Notes: generated by a model from the letters alone, not told the origin. Counted from the first letter of the stretch, positions 24,880 through 34,675 are shown. The stretch is DNA of 64,000 bases from JAGDZR01 sp049115695 (GCA_049115695.1 JAGDZR010000011.1:310001-374000), one strand, 5' to 3'. Numbers and translations are program-made.

Positions 24880-26190
24880 ATGATATTATTAAAACAATCA
24901 ACAGGCAGTATGATTGGCATGATCACTTTTGCCCTATGCCTAGTAGCATGCTCCAAATTGAAGTACCCCACCAGTTTTACTCCTGGGCTGGTAAGCAGCA
25001 AAACTGGTTTAGAATACAATGTGGTCGGTGGCTTTGAAGTTCGGGAATACAATCAAACACCATGGGGCCCTAATTTGGTTTTTGTAGAGGGTGGCAGGTT
25101 CGTCATGGGAAATTTTGAAGAGGATTTGCTTCATCGACGTGACAACATTGAACGTGCAGTAACCGTACCCACCTTCTACCTGGATGAAACCGAAGTTGGC
25201 AATATTCACTGGCTTGAGTATGAATACTATATTCAGATGGATTCTACAGAAGAATTCTGGAGAACCAACTTGCCAGATACCACGGTCTGGGCTCGAGACT
25301 TGGCTTTCAACGATCCGTACATTACCAATTACTATCGCAATCCCGCTTTTCGGTTTTTCCCGGTTGTTGGCGTGAATTGGTATCAAGCCAGTAATTACTG
25401 TCAATGGCGAACAGATGTAATTAATTACAAGTTGATTGAAGAATCTGGCTATTTCGATGAGGCGTCAGATGATCCATTCGCCGATATGTCCAATTCTCGC
25501 AATCCTAGAAAAGTACCCATTGAAGCAGGTATCACCCTGCCTAACTACAGGTTGCCGACAGAAGCAGAATGGGAATATGCAGCAAAAGGTCTGATCGACG
25601 TGCAATACATGAATGAGGAGCAAACGCATCAACGCATCTATCCATGGGATGGTCACCTTCAGCGCTATCCTTATGGTGGTCCTAAAACACAAGGACTGAT
25701 GATGGCCAATTTCAAACGGGGCAGAGGTGACTATGCTGGTATAGCGGGGAGACTCAATGATAATGCCATGATTACAACTCACATTTACGAATACTATCCT
25801 AACATACTAGGGTTATACAACATGGCTGGAAATGTAAACGAATGGGTCTATGATGTCTATCGCTCCAATTCGTTTCAGGACATGGATGACTTGAATCCCG
25901 TGAGGCGAGACGATGTGAATGACGAAGCAGAGAACTATGATGCTACTTACTCTTTTATAGGAAACGAGCGAGTCTACACGGCAGAAGAAGCCGTGGCTGT
26001 TGGTATTTCGCGTAGCAGCTACAATGCCAATCAACCCCCTACCAAGCGCTTGCGTGTGTACAAGGGAGGCTCCTGGCAAGACGGCCCGTATTGGCTCGGT
26101 GCAGGCAACAGGAGATATGATTTTGATGATAAGACTTCTTCTGCAATTGGATTTCGATGCGCCATGACAAGGATGGGACTCAACTATTAG
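24880..26190 (+). CDS. gldJ: GldJ-like SUMF1-domain lipoprotein
   Basis: A 436-residue lipoprotein (MIGMITFALCLVACSK, lipobox LVAC; the ATG at 24880 or an internal one at 24910 fits). An N-terminal SSKTGLEYNVVGGFEVREYN segment resembles the GldJ TGWxYNxxxxGGFE motif. The rest is a SUMF1 (formylglycine-enzyme-like) domain: PNLVFVEGGRFVMGNFEED, YRLPTEAEWEYAAKG, YNMAGNVNEWVYDVYRS and YKGGSWQDGPYW. The FGE catalytic Cys pair is not evident, as in GldJ/GldK, so it is structural. In Bacteroidota GldJ supports gliding and type IX secretion. The rest of the gld operon is not here, and this could be a paralogue; the symbol is tentative. Confidence 0.75.
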   Translation: MILLKQSTGSMIGMITFALCLVACSKLKYPTSFTPGLVSSKTGLEYNVVGGFEVREYNQTPWGPNLVFVEGGRFVMGNFEEDLLHRRDNIERAVTVPTFYLDETEVGNIHWLEYEYYIQMDSTEEFWRTNLPDTTVWARDLAFNDPYITNYYRNPAFRFFPVVGVNWYQASNYCQWRTDVINYKLIEESGYFDEASDDPFADMSNSRNPRKVPIEAGITLPNYRLPTEAEWEYAAKGLIDVQYMNEEQTHQRIYPWDGHLQRYPYGGPKTQGLMMANFKRGRGDYAGIAGRLNDNAMITTHIYEYYPNILGLYNMAGNVNEWVYDVYRSNSFQDMDDLNPVRRDDVNDEAENYDATYSFIGNERVYTAEEAVAVGISRSSYNANQPPTKRLRVYKGGSWQDGPYWLGAGNRRYDFDDKTSSAIGFRCAMTRMGLNY

Positions 26191-27317
26191 CGTGGACCTC
26201 CAAACTTTCGTGTATAAACCACTGTGGGAAATCCTATTAATTGATCATCCTCATTCACATAAGTATCCCAACCATATTTGTACTTATCGGGAATCTCACC
26301 GTAGAAGGGTTTTACATAATTGATCCCAATCTGCCAGCTCACAACATCGCGTCGTTTACTGACAATTCTGAAACCTATCATCCCGTAAAGCACAGTAGTT
26401 CTACGGGTAAATTCTTCCTCATAATGTTGATCCTGACTAAATCGATAGGCCCATTTTGTTGAGTTAAATCCAAATACATAGTTTTCTGCCACTAACGAAA
26501 AATACTGACCCATTCGGATCATACCAGACCAATTGTAGACTGCTGATGATGTCTCAGACGTTAATTCATTATCATTGGCTGATAGATATCCAAGGCTAAT
26601 TGACGTGTTTCCATTCAATCCACCATAGCTATAAGTAGTATACACCAGGTTTGCGAAAAGCCCCGTTCCATAAGTTCCGACCATAAATAAGTCCCCCACA
26701 GCAATCGCCGATTTCTTTCCCAATGGAATAGACACTTTAGGGGTCAAATAGATGGGGATTCCAGCGATGGTCGTCCCAATACCCATGGAAAGATTGTCGG
26801 TCAGCCCATATTGGATGTCATGAAGAAAGAAATAGAAGGCGTTATAGTAGAGCTCTCCTTCTTCGAGGTTAAATGCAGATGGGGCAAAGAAATACCTGGT
26901 ACGATGCGCGTTGATAATCTTGGCAGAGTCCTCCTCCAGGTTTTGAGTTAAATCTCCCATAGGGTTTTCTAGGATGTCCATGATAGCATAGAACAGCAAC
27001 AACGACTTTTCATTTGCGTCAATGGTCAGGATCCGATCACCAAAATCTTTTTTGCCCAAAACCTTTTCGTCACAGTCAATCAGGCTCAAACCAATTACAG
27101 ATGCTGATTTTGAAAACCTAGCATATAAGTAGTCGCATGGCCTTGCGAAATCAACCATAGACACTATGTCAATATTCTCTTTCAGAAGTCGATCCGCTAA
27201 TTGCTGATTTGCTGTTGAATCGAGCATTTGTGCTCGATCAACTAAGACCATTTTTGTTTGGGTAAATGCTGGGTAAGTCAAAACAAAAACGGTCAATAAA
27301 ATTGACAGGGCTTTCAT
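26187..27317 (-). CDS. Exported protein with barrel-like C-terminal half
   Basis: A 376-residue protein with a signal peptide (MKALSILLTVFVLTYPAFTQ). Residues 25-150 look globular (LADRLLKENIDIVSMVDFAR), residues 165-376 are strand-rich with aromatic ends (FYFFLHDIQYGLTDNLSMG, KVSIPLGKKSAIAVGDLF, SLGYLSANDNELTS, WQIGINYVKPFYGEIPD) and close with TVVYTRKFGG, as in a predicted outer membrane beta barrel. I do not recognise the family. Its stop overlaps the GldJ-like stop by 4 bases (26187-26190), the genes being convergent. Confidence 0.62.
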   Translation of the reverse strand: MKALSILLTVFVLTYPAFTQTKMVLVDRAQMLDSTANQQLADRLLKENIDIVSMVDFARPCDYLYARFSKSASVIGLSLIDCDEKVLGKKDFGDRILTIDANEKSLLLFYAIMDILENPMGDLTQNLEEDSAKIINAHRTRYFFAPSAFNLEEGELYYNAFYFFLHDIQYGLTDNLSMGIGTTIAGIPIYLTPKVSIPLGKKSAIAVGDLFMVGTYGTGLFANLVYTTYSYGGLNGNTSISLGYLSANDNELTSETSSAVYNWSGMIRMGQYFSLVAENYVFGFNSTKWAYRFSQDQHYEEEFTRRTTVLYGMIGFRIVSKRRDVVSWQIGINYVKPFYGEIPDKYKYGWDTYVNEDDQLIGFPTVVYTRKFGGPR

Positions 27318-27433
27318 GTTCTTGTTTGTTTCCGAATAAGTTACCGATTGAGGATCAAATTAAAAATGACGATTGTTTGGTTAAGCGATCTTTTTATGAT
27401 TAAAACCTATTGCTGAACGGTTAGATTAGCCTT

Positions 27434-28084
27434 ATGAAAAATTTGAAGGCTATACTTTTCGATTTTGATGGCACACTGGTGGATTCTGAAAAATTCCATT
27501 TTGATTGTTGGAATGAAGTCTTGGTCGAATTCAATGTTCAGCTCGAATATGAATATTACCTTGATCATTTTGCTGGCATCCCTACCACGCAGAATGCAAT
27601 ACACTTAACTAAAGCATATGACCTGAATACTTCCCCAGATGAGCTCGTAAAAATGAGAGAAGATTTCGCTCTTATAAAACTAGATGAACTAGAAGTTGAG
27701 CTCATGCCCTATGTAGAAGAAATACTCAATATCACCGAAGCAAAATATAGGATGGGCATAGTCACTGGTAGTCCACGCCATGATGTCGATAAAACACTGG
27801 GAAAATTAGGCTGGGAAAACAGATTTGAATGTATCATAACGCGGGATGATGTTTCAAATAGTAAACCAAATCCTGAAAGCTACCTGAAAGCTTTGGTTCA
27901 AATGAATCTCTCCTCCGATGAATGCATAGTGTTTGAGGACACAGAAAATGGGGTAAAATCTGCTAAGGCCGCCGGATTGAGGTGCTGTGCGGTCCAGTCC
28001 AGGCTCAACTATCAACCCAGACTTCAGCAAGCTGATATGGTCCATCAAAACATGAAGAAGGCTTTTGAAGCGTTAGAACTTTGA
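27434..28084 (+). CDS. HAD-superfamily phosphatase (beta-phosphoglucomutase-like)
   Basis: A 216-residue HAD hydrolase of subfamily IA. Motif I is ILFDFDGTLVDSEKFHF (nucleophile Asp and general acid Asp), motif II MGIVTGSPRHDV, motif III lysine SKPNPESYLKAL and motif IV VFEDTENGVKSAKAAG with the metal Asp replaced in the usual ED pattern. An alpha-helical cap is inserted after motif I (residues 15-90), so small phosphorylated sugars or other metabolites are likely substrates. The gene begins after a 116-base gap and is followed by a permease 60 bases downstream. Confidence 0.9.
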   Translation: MKNLKAILFDFDGTLVDSEKFHFDCWNEVLVEFNVQLEYEYYLDHFAGIPTTQNAIHLTKAYDLNTSPDELVKMREDFALIKLDELEVELMPYVEEILNITEAKYRMGIVTGSPRHDVDKTLGKLGWENRFECIITRDDVSNSKPNPESYLKALVQMNLSSDECIVFEDTENGVKSAKAAGLRCCAVQSRLNYQPRLQQADMVHQNMKKAFEALEL

Positions 28085-28144
28085 CAGGATGTGCAACATT
28101 TGAGTCGCTTGGCCTATCTAATTGTCAAAGTTGACTCGAATACC

Positions 28145-30508
28145 ATGCTCAAAAACTACTTCAAAACCACCATTCGCACGTTTGCGAAAAATCCTCTTTC
28201 CTCATTCATCAATACAATTGGATTGGCCGCCGGAATAGCCTGCTGCATGGTCGTGTATGCCTATCTCTCTATTGAATTTGGAATGGAAAGCCAACATTCC
28301 AAAGCTGATCGCACTTTTATGGTGACTTCACAGGTTGATCGTGATGGTGAAGTAGAAAATTATGGAGTTTCCCCTGCCCCAATTGGGCTATCCATGACGG
28401 AAGACTTTCCACAAATCGAAGAAATGTGTCGATTTGAAGATCGTAATGCCATTGTCAAATACGGCGACAAAGTGTTTGTTGAGTGGGCTCGTATGGTGGA
28501 CCCCTCATTTTTCAAAATGTTTGACTTCCCAACATTGAAGGGGAACAAAAACGACCTCACTGATCGAAACAAAATCGTCATTGATCAGACGATGGCGATC
28601 AAGTACTTTGGAGAAGAAGATCCCATAGGCCAGGTAATTGAAGCGCGATTTGGTAGTGGTCCAAAACTTCCCTTGACCATCGCTGCGGTTGTGAAGGCAG
28701 ATGAAACGAAAACGAGTTTCAATTTTAACTTTTTGATCAACTATGAATTGCTCGAATTGGCTGACCCTGTTTCTAAATCTTCGGACTGGTCTGAGAATAT
28801 CAGTGGAACATTTGTGCTGCTGAATAACCCAGACAAACAAAGAACTCTAGCCGAATCAATGAGCAAGTACACTGGTATTATCAATTCTGCTCAAAAGGAT
28901 TGGAATGTAAAGAGTTTTACGCTTGAGCCGGTTGCTACTCTTTACAATCGATCTGTCGACATACGCTGGGATATCTCCCAACAGGCTGATCAAGAGGGTC
29001 GTATCATCCTTCCGATTATTGCAATTTTGATGCTTGTCCTGGCATGCCTTAACTATCTCAATATTGCTATCTCTTCTGCAGTGAAGCGATTAAAGGAGAT
29101 TGGCGTAAGAAAAGTTATCGGAGCAAATCGCGGTAGGTTGGTTTTGCAATTCATGATAGAAAATATATTACAAACCGGTATTGCGCTGGTTGTTGGCTTT
29201 ATTGTGGGTACGACACTGTTTTTACCCGGACTGAACAATTTGTTTGGCGCCTCAATGGGTGTAGAGGTATTGAAAACCGAATTGTACCTATTTCTGGTTG
29301 GTTTGCTTTTGGTCACTTCCATCGCATCGGGAGCTTACCCGGCATTGTACATTTCTAAATTTCAAGTAGTGTCGATTCTCAAAGGAAAACTCCTTTTTGG
29401 TCGTCGTAACATCCTTTCAAAGGTATTTATGTCCTTACAGTTTGTAATCGCTAGCATAGCAGTGGTCTGTGGCATCTTTTTCACTTTAAATTCAAGACAT
29501 CAGCTGGAAAGAGAGTGGGGTTATAACGAAAAAGGAACATTCGTGGTGAAAGCCTCAGAAGCCGAGCAGTTGAGCAGACTCGAGCAAAAAATCACGCAAT
29601 TGCCCAACGTGACGGCCATTTCTAAAGGACAAAATCATATTGGCAAAAGTGTTCGGAGTACAGTAATAGAATTCCCCGATCGTAAGCTCGAGGTGAAAAG
29701 GTTGGAGGTAGCTCCTAATTATGTGAATACAATTGGTCTGAAATTAACTGAAGGTCGGGACTTTAAAGTGAATTTTAATGCTGATTTGAACAAAGTAATC
29801 ATTAATCAGGAGTTTGTTAAAACGCTTGAATGGGAGGATCCCCTTAATAAAACCTTTCGGTATGATAGTGTCCAATATACTGTCATTGGTGTTGTAGAAG
29901 ATTTTCATTATTACAATTTCTGGAATGAAATAGAACCCGCGTTTATTAAAATCAGCAATGAAGAGGAATTCAAGTACCTGGTGGTCAAAACCAATCCCGA
30001 CCATATCATTAGCACATTTGAAGAAGTAGAGAGCGCTTGGGCTTCTTTATTTCCTGATCTACCCTATGATGCAGCCTATCAAAAAGACTTGTTCAGCAGT
30101 TATTTTCAGAGTGTCAACGGGCAAACCGTTTTGATGACTTCTGTGGCCATTATTGCTTTAATGATGACATGTCTGGGACTGTTTGGTTTGGTAGGATTAA
30201 ATGTTTCAGGAAGAGTGAAAGAGTTTAGTGTACGGAAAGTTTTAGGAGCAAATCCTATTGCCATAGCTAAGGCTATTAGTAGTCACTTTGCCATTTTTAT
30301 GGGTGTTGCTTTGATCGTTGGCGGACCATTAAGTTATGTAGTCGTGAAAGCTTTTATGGACGCTGTTTTCCGCGAACATATACCTTTGACTGCAGGACCG
30401 ATTATTGTCGGAATAGTCATGATCATGATCACCGTGTTGATCACCATAAGTTCACATTTGATCAAAGTAATTCGTGCCAATCCTGTAACTGGATTGAGAG
30501 TGGAGTGA
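28145..30508 (+). CDS. MacB/FtsX-type permease (no prefix domain)
   Basis: A 787-residue permease. The start at 28145 (MLKNYFKTTIRTFAKNP) is the conserved family start; the longer frame adds unconserved residues. Layout: first helix (AAGIACCMVVYAYLSI), periplasmic MacB_PCD domain, FtsX unit with VKRLKEIGVRKVIGANRG, a second periplasmic domain, and a final FtsX unit with VKEFSVRKVLGANPIAIAKA, ending NPVTGLRVE. It lacks the PadR-linked prefix and has no ATPase neighbour. Located 60 bases after the HAD gene, perhaps cotranscribed. Confidence 0.9.
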   Translation: MLKNYFKTTIRTFAKNPLSSFINTIGLAAGIACCMVVYAYLSIEFGMESQHSKADRTFMVTSQVDRDGEVENYGVSPAPIGLSMTEDFPQIEEMCRFEDRNAIVKYGDKVFVEWARMVDPSFFKMFDFPTLKGNKNDLTDRNKIVIDQTMAIKYFGEEDPIGQVIEARFGSGPKLPLTIAAVVKADETKTSFNFNFLINYELLELADPVSKSSDWSENISGTFVLLNNPDKQRTLAESMSKYTGIINSAQKDWNVKSFTLEPVATLYNRSVDIRWDISQQADQEGRIILPIIAILMLVLACLNYLNIAISSAVKRLKEIGVRKVIGANRGRLVLQFMIENILQTGIALVVGFIVGTTLFLPGLNNLFGASMGVEVLKTELYLFLVGLLLVTSIASGAYPALYISKFQVVSILKGKLLFGRRNILSKVFMSLQFVIASIAVVCGIFFTLNSRHQLEREWGYNEKGTFVVKASEAEQLSRLEQKITQLPNVTAISKGQNHIGKSVRSTVIEFPDRKLEVKRLEVAPNYVNTIGLKLTEGRDFKVNFNADLNKVIINQEFVKTLEWEDPLNKTFRYDSVQYTVIGVVEDFHYYNFWNEIEPAFIKISNEEEFKYLVVKTNPDHIISTFEEVESAWASLFPDLPYDAAYQKDLFSSYFQSVNGQTVLMTSVAIIALMMTCLGLFGLVGLNVSGRVKEFSVRKVLGANPIAIAKAISSHFAIFMGVALIVGGPLSYVVVKAFMDAVFREHIPLTAGPIIVGIVMIMITVLITISSHLIKVIRANPVTGLRVE

Positions 30509-30564
30509 TCTAAATTCTACTAATGGCAAATGAGAGCTTATGATATGGAAGGTGAAAGTCTTTC

Positions 30565-31053
30565 TTACCTCTTCACCACTGTATAGGAATAATCAATCTC
30601 AAAGGAATATTCTCCGGCATCATTCCTGCCATCATAGGTGATTCTTCTCTCCTTTGAGATGAGCTCGATTGGAGTCATTTCAGCCGCCCATGATTGATCT
30701 TCATCACCAATACTCTGCCATTGTCCATCAACCTTTTCTAGAAAAATCAAATTGCCAACCCATTGTTTCGATGGCAGAGTGCCATCCAGAGAGTCGACTG
30801 TCATTTCTTTTGTTCGATAACTAGCAGCTAAGATGGGTTGACCATCCATTTGAATGATTGTGGGTTCAGAAGATACGCTCATCATAAGTGGAGGATTAAA
30901 TGTGCGCATGTCATCATAATACTTTATGCCATGTATTTCAAGTTCAGCATAATATGTCAACTCAATTAGAGGAGTTGTTACATCGGAAGTTGCTGCTGGT
31001 TGCTGGTCGCAAGCCAGCACAACAAAAATTATGGCAATGGATATGTGCTTCAT
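30565..31053 (-). CDS. Small lipoprotein, unknown function
   Basis: A 162-residue lipoprotein (MKHISIAIIFVVLACDQQPA, lipobox VLAC). The mature part is beta-rich and acidic (YAELEIHGIKYYDDMRTFNP, QWVGNLIFLEKVDGQWQ, ISKERRITYDGRNDAGEYSF) and ends in SYTVVKR. No family recognised. It is monocistronic and convergent with the upstream permease. Confidence 0.6.
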   Translation of the reverse strand: MKHISIAIIFVVLACDQQPAATSDVTTPLIELTYYAELEIHGIKYYDDMRTFNPPLMMSVSSEPTIIQMDGQPILAASYRTKEMTVDSLDGTLPSKQWVGNLIFLEKVDGQWQSIGDEDQSWAAEMTPIELISKERRITYDGRNDAGEYSFEIDYSYTVVKR

Positions 31054-31183
31054 GGGTAACAGGTAATTTCCTAATTATATTCCATTCTACCAAAAGGTAA
31101 TACATGATCAATGAATGTAGATGTATTGTTTATTTAAGCGTTATGTAGTAATTTGTTTTATTATATAACGGAATTAACATAAA

Positions 31184-31834
31184 ATGACAGCATCAAAAGG
31201 AGCAACCCGTGTGGTCAATCACAAGATACTACGTGCAGGTACCGGAATTATCGCAATTATATTACCACTCATGGTCCAATGGCTATCAACAGTGAAAAAT
31301 CTATCCTCTGTGAGCATGTCATACTGGACTGATTCAGGAGACATATTTGTAGGTAGTTTAACGGCCATTGCGTTCTTCCTTGCTGCCTACAATGGGACAA
31401 GTGAAATTAAAAAGGACATGGAATACTGGGTCAGTAAATGCGCTGGATTGTTTGCGCTTTTGGTTGCCCTGATACCCACACATTGCACTTTGTTAGCATG
31501 CGGAACAGTGCCACAATGGGTAATGACAATCACATTGAACAACCCTCGATTTGTCCACAACGCTGCTGCTATTCTCCTTTTTGTATGCCTGTTTCTATTA
31601 ATCAGAGTTTTTGCAAAACGCGCTAAAGCCAAAGGACGAGAAAATCGATCTCTCATTTACAACTCGATAAGCCTGGGCATGTTGATTGGTATGCCGGCAA
31701 TCGCGATTATTGGAAAACTAACCGATTGGCAGGAGTGGATTTATTGGCTGGAAGTAGTTGGGTTAATGCTCTTTGGTCTCGGATGGTTAATCGCGGGTAC
31801 ATACAAAAATATTTCTGTGCCAGCACAGGTATAG
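31184..31834 (+). CDS. Multi-span membrane protein, unknown
   Basis: A 216-residue integral membrane protein with about six helices (ILRAGTGIIAIILPLMVQWL, FVGSLTAIAFFLAAYNG, WVSKCAGLFALLVALIPTHC, VHNAAAILLFVCLFLLIRVF, LGMLIGMPAIAIIGKLTDWQ, WLEVVGLMLFGLGWLIAG). The N-terminal SMSYWTDSGDIFVG resembles DUF998-like or stress-related Bacteroidota membrane proteins, but no function follows. Cys in THCTLLACGTVPQW could be redox-linked. Confidence 0.6.
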   Translation: MTASKGATRVVNHKILRAGTGIIAIILPLMVQWLSTVKNLSSVSMSYWTDSGDIFVGSLTAIAFFLAAYNGTSEIKKDMEYWVSKCAGLFALLVALIPTHCTLLACGTVPQWVMTITLNNPRFVHNAAAILLFVCLFLLIRVFAKRAKAKGRENRSLIYNSISLGMLIGMPAIAIIGKLTDWQEWIYWLEVVGLMLFGLGWLIAGTYKNISVPAQV

Positions 31835-31916
31835 CTTTCAATAAATGAGGCGTATATTCATAACCCTAACCCCTCGGCTTCTTTGAATATTTACTAGTTC
31901 TGCACAAATTTTCGCG

Positions 31917-33236
31917 CTACAAAATCACCCTGAATTTGGTTCCCTTTTCGGCCGAACTGTCGACGGTAATGTTGCCGCCATGAGCACGAATAATCTGTCT
32001 CGACAGGCTAAGTCCTATTCCACTACCCTTTTCTTTTGTTGTAAAAAAGGGAATAAAAATTTGGTCCAGAATTTCTGCAGGAATGCCAGGCCCACTATCT
32101 CTCACAACAATGACTTGTCGATTCTGGTCTTCTTGTAAGGAAATATGAATTGACCCTCCATTGGGCATTACATCAATAGCATTTTGGATCAGGTTAATCA
32201 GGACTTGCTCGATCAGCTTCTTATCAATTTGAATAGCGGACAGTTTGTGTCCTTTACATTGCAGATGTACTCCGATCTTTTCTGCAATACTCACCTGTAG
32301 CGCCACAACAGAATTGATGACATCATGTAAGTCTTCGAATGCCAGCGCAGGTTCAGGAATTCTCGTTAGATCGCTGTATGCCGCCACAAAATCGACTAAC
32401 CCTTTACTTCTTTTTTCTATTGTCGACACACCTTGGGTAAGGTCTTTTTCTTCCTCTTTTGTCAGCTTACTCAAATCGTGATTAGTAGCAACTAACATTG
32501 ACTTAAGCACTTCCGCCAAAGTGGCAATAGGGATAACGCTGTTCTTAATTTCATGTGTCAGTACACGGATCAGCTTTTGCCAGGACTCTATTTCCTTTTC
32601 ATCAAGCTCTGTATTGATGTTGTGCATTGCGACAACTTTGAACAGCTCATCTGAAATGAGAATCTCCTTGATACTTACTAACAGTTGATAATCTGACTTT
32701 CTGATCTCGCATTTAACCAATTGTTTCTTACCATTGGATAATGATTGAATTGCTCCAAGCAAATCTTCACTTACCCTGCCTATGGTTTCAATCTTTGTGA
32801 CATGTGGCAGGTCCAGTAATTGAAGTGCAGACTCATTGATCAATTCAATGTCTCCGCGCTCACCATAGGCAATCAATGGTACACCACTATGCTCAACTAT
32901 ATTCTTAAGAAATAAAAAATTAGACTGTCTTTCAGTTGCGAGCGCAGCGTATTCCTTTGTAATTATGTTGAAAGCCTCATGCAGTTCTTTAGAGCGTTTA
33001 TGATCCTCTGGAAAAACCTGTGTAAAATCCTGATGTTGGATACTGGATAAAAAAGAAGTCAACTCTGAATGAGCATGACTCAGGTACCTAATCAACTCCC
33101 AGAATAGTATCAGAAAAAAGAAAATGCACCAACAAGCTGCCAACCAATATGGTGTCTGGAAAAACAAATACCAGGCGATGAAACTCAGTCCGGATAAGAT
33201 CAGCAATCGTAAAAAAATGTGTAGTCGAAAGCTCAT
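31917..33236 (-). CDS. NtrY-like membrane histidine kinase
   Basis: A 439-residue kinase with two N-terminal membrane helices (LFLRLLILSGLSFIAWYLFF, WLAACWCIFFFLILFWELI), a PAS-like region (residues 110-180), HisKA with acceptor His in LIRVLTHEIKNSVIPIATLA, and HATPase (NLIQNAIDVMPNGG, VRDSGPGIPAEIL, FFTTKEKGSGIGLSLSRQI). The HEIKNS motif is of the NtrB/NtrY type. The gene start overlaps the stop of the sigma-54 regulator by 4 bases (ATGA, 33233-33236), so they are a coupled two-component pair. Confidence 0.92.
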   Translation of the reverse strand: MSFRLHIFLRLLILSGLSFIAWYLFFQTPYWLAACWCIFFFLILFWELIRYLSHAHSELTSFLSSIQHQDFTQVFPEDHKRSKELHEAFNIITKEYAALATERQSNFLFLKNIVEHSGVPLIAYGERGDIELINESALQLLDLPHVTKIETIGRVSEDLLGAIQSLSNGKKQLVKCEIRKSDYQLLVSIKEILISDELFKVVAMHNINTELDEKEIESWQKLIRVLTHEIKNSVIPIATLAEVLKSMLVATNHDLSKLTKEEEKDLTQGVSTIEKRSKGLVDFVAAYSDLTRIPEPALAFEDLHDVINSVVALQVSIAEKIGVHLQCKGHKLSAIQIDKKLIEQVLINLIQNAIDVMPNGGSIHISLQEDQNRQVIVVRDSGPGIPAEILDQIFIPFFTTKEKGSGIGLSLSRQIIRAHGGNITVDSSAEKGTKFRVIL

Positions 33237-34603
33237 GGCGCTTCAATATTGAACTTTTTCATCTTACGATAAAGTGTGGTTCTGCCAATCCCCAATGTGC
33301 TTGCTGCCTTACTCAGATTTCCTTCAGATTCTTGAAGTGCTCGCTGAATGGCCGCTTGTTCTACATCCTCAACTTTTAGCGAATTTGAAGCATGCCATTT
33401 CTTTTTGGGTAAAATAAATTCATCTGAATCTATGATGGGTTTGCGTGACAGGATTACGGCACGTTCCATTGCATGTCTCAATTCTCTCACATTGCCTGGC
33501 CAATCATACTTTGAGAGTTGTTTTATAAGAGTGCCGGCCATTTTCACTCCCGCCTTTTGATACTTTCTCGCAAATTCATTCAGAAACTTTTCAGCCAGTA
33601 AAGGAATGTCCATCGTTCGCTCTCGCAATGGAGGAATCGTCAACTCAACAGTGTTGATTCGATAAAGCAAATCTTGTCTGAATGAACCCAAATCAATCAA
33701 ATGATGGAGATCAACGTTTGTGGCCGAAATCAGCCTCACGTCCACTTCAGTATTGGCGCTGGATCCTACCCTTTGGATCATTCTATTCTGTAATGCAGAA
33801 AGTAATTTCATTTGCATATTAAGCGGACAATTGGCGATTTCATCCAGGAACAAAGTTCCTGCATTGGCCACTTCAAACCGACCCATCTTGTCATGTTGAG
33901 CATCAGTAAAAGCTCCCTTTACATGACCAAACAGTTCTGATTCAAACAAGCTTTCTGTGATCGCCCCTAAATCGACTTTAACGAGTGTTTCTCCAGAACG
34001 GTCTGATTGTTCATGAATCCGACGTGCCAGGACCTCCTTACCTGTTCCATTTTCACCCAGTATCAAAACCGAGGCATCCGTATTTGCAACCTGATCAGCC
34101 ATTTCTACCAATTTTTGCATGACTTCCGATTGGAAAAGCAGATCCGAAACACCGGACTTGATTTCATCCTTAAGGGCTGATTCTTTTTCCTGTAATTCAA
34201 CAACTCTCTTACGAGAGTGTTGCAAGTCAAATATGTTTCGTACTGTCGTTAATAATTTCTCCTGCGGCCAGGGTTTAACTAAAAAATCCACAGCCCCTAA
34301 CTTCATGCACTCGACAGCCAGATCAATGTCACCATACGCTGTATTCATAAGCACCTGAACTTCAGGCTTAAGCTCTTTGATTCTCTTCAGCCAGAATAAA
34401 CCTTCAGTACCTGATGTTTTGCCGCGTTGGAAGTTCATATCCAGGACCACTACATCTACACTTTCGGATCTGAGGACATACTCCAGGCGCTTTGGAGAAG
34501 TTTCTGTAGACACCTTTTCATAATACTTCTTTAGGATTGTTTTTGCTGTAAACAGCACATCCTCATCGTCATCGAGAATCAGAATATGTCCCATTTTTTT
34601 CAT
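33233..34603 (-). CDS. Sigma-54-dependent response regulator (NtrC-like)
   Basis: A 456-residue regulator with start at 34603 (MKKMGHILILDDDEDVLFTA). A receiver domain with phospho-acceptor Asp in VDVVVLDMNFQRGK, an AAA+ domain with Walker A ILGENGTGKEVLARRIHE, the sigma-54 contact loop reading HVKGAFTDAQHDK, Walker B GTLFLDEIANCP, and a Fis-type DNA-binding tail GNLSKAASTLGIGRTTLYRK. The contact loop is GAFTDA rather than GAFTGA, a variant I have seen in this phylum. It should activate a -24/-12 promoter after phosphorylation by the adjacent kinase. The palindromes at 34636-34675 lie 33 bases before its start. Confidence 0.94.
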   Translation of the reverse strand: MKKMGHILILDDDEDVLFTAKTILKKYYEKVSTETSPKRLEYVLRSESVDVVVLDMNFQRGKTSGTEGLFWLKRIKELKPEVQVLMNTAYGDIDLAVECMKLGAVDFLVKPWPQEKLLTTVRNIFDLQHSRKRVVELQEKESALKDEIKSGVSDLLFQSEVMQKLVEMADQVANTDASVLILGENGTGKEVLARRIHEQSDRSGETLVKVDLGAITESLFESELFGHVKGAFTDAQHDKMGRFEVANAGTLFLDEIANCPLNMQMKLLSALQNRMIQRVGSSANTEVDVRLISATNVDLHHLIDLGSFRQDLLYRINTVELTIPPLRERTMDIPLLAEKFLNEFARKYQKAGVKMAGTLIKQLSKYDWPGNVRELRHAMERAVILSRKPIIDSDEFILPKKKWHASNSLKVEDVEQAAIQRALQESEGNLSKAASTLGIGRTTLYRKMKKFNIEAP

Positions 34604-34635
34604 GACCGAAACACTTTGTGCACAAATTACCATTT

Positions 34636-34675
34636 TGTTTCAGAATGAAACAGTGATATGTTTCATTCTGAAACA
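34636..34675. promoter_or_regulatory. Tandem palindromic enhancer for the sigma-54 regulator
   Basis: Two perfect palindromes, TGTTTCA-GAA-TGAAACA (34636-34652) and TGTTTCA-TTC-TGAAACA (34659-34675), separated by 6 bases; the two together form a further palindrome, centre to centre 23 bases (about two helical turns). This is what paired NtrC-type activator sites look like. They lie in the 173-base gap between the response regulator gene and the divergent permease gene, about 50-90 bases upstream of a -24/-12 promoter. The same motif was not noticed elsewhere in the window. Confidence 0.75.
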
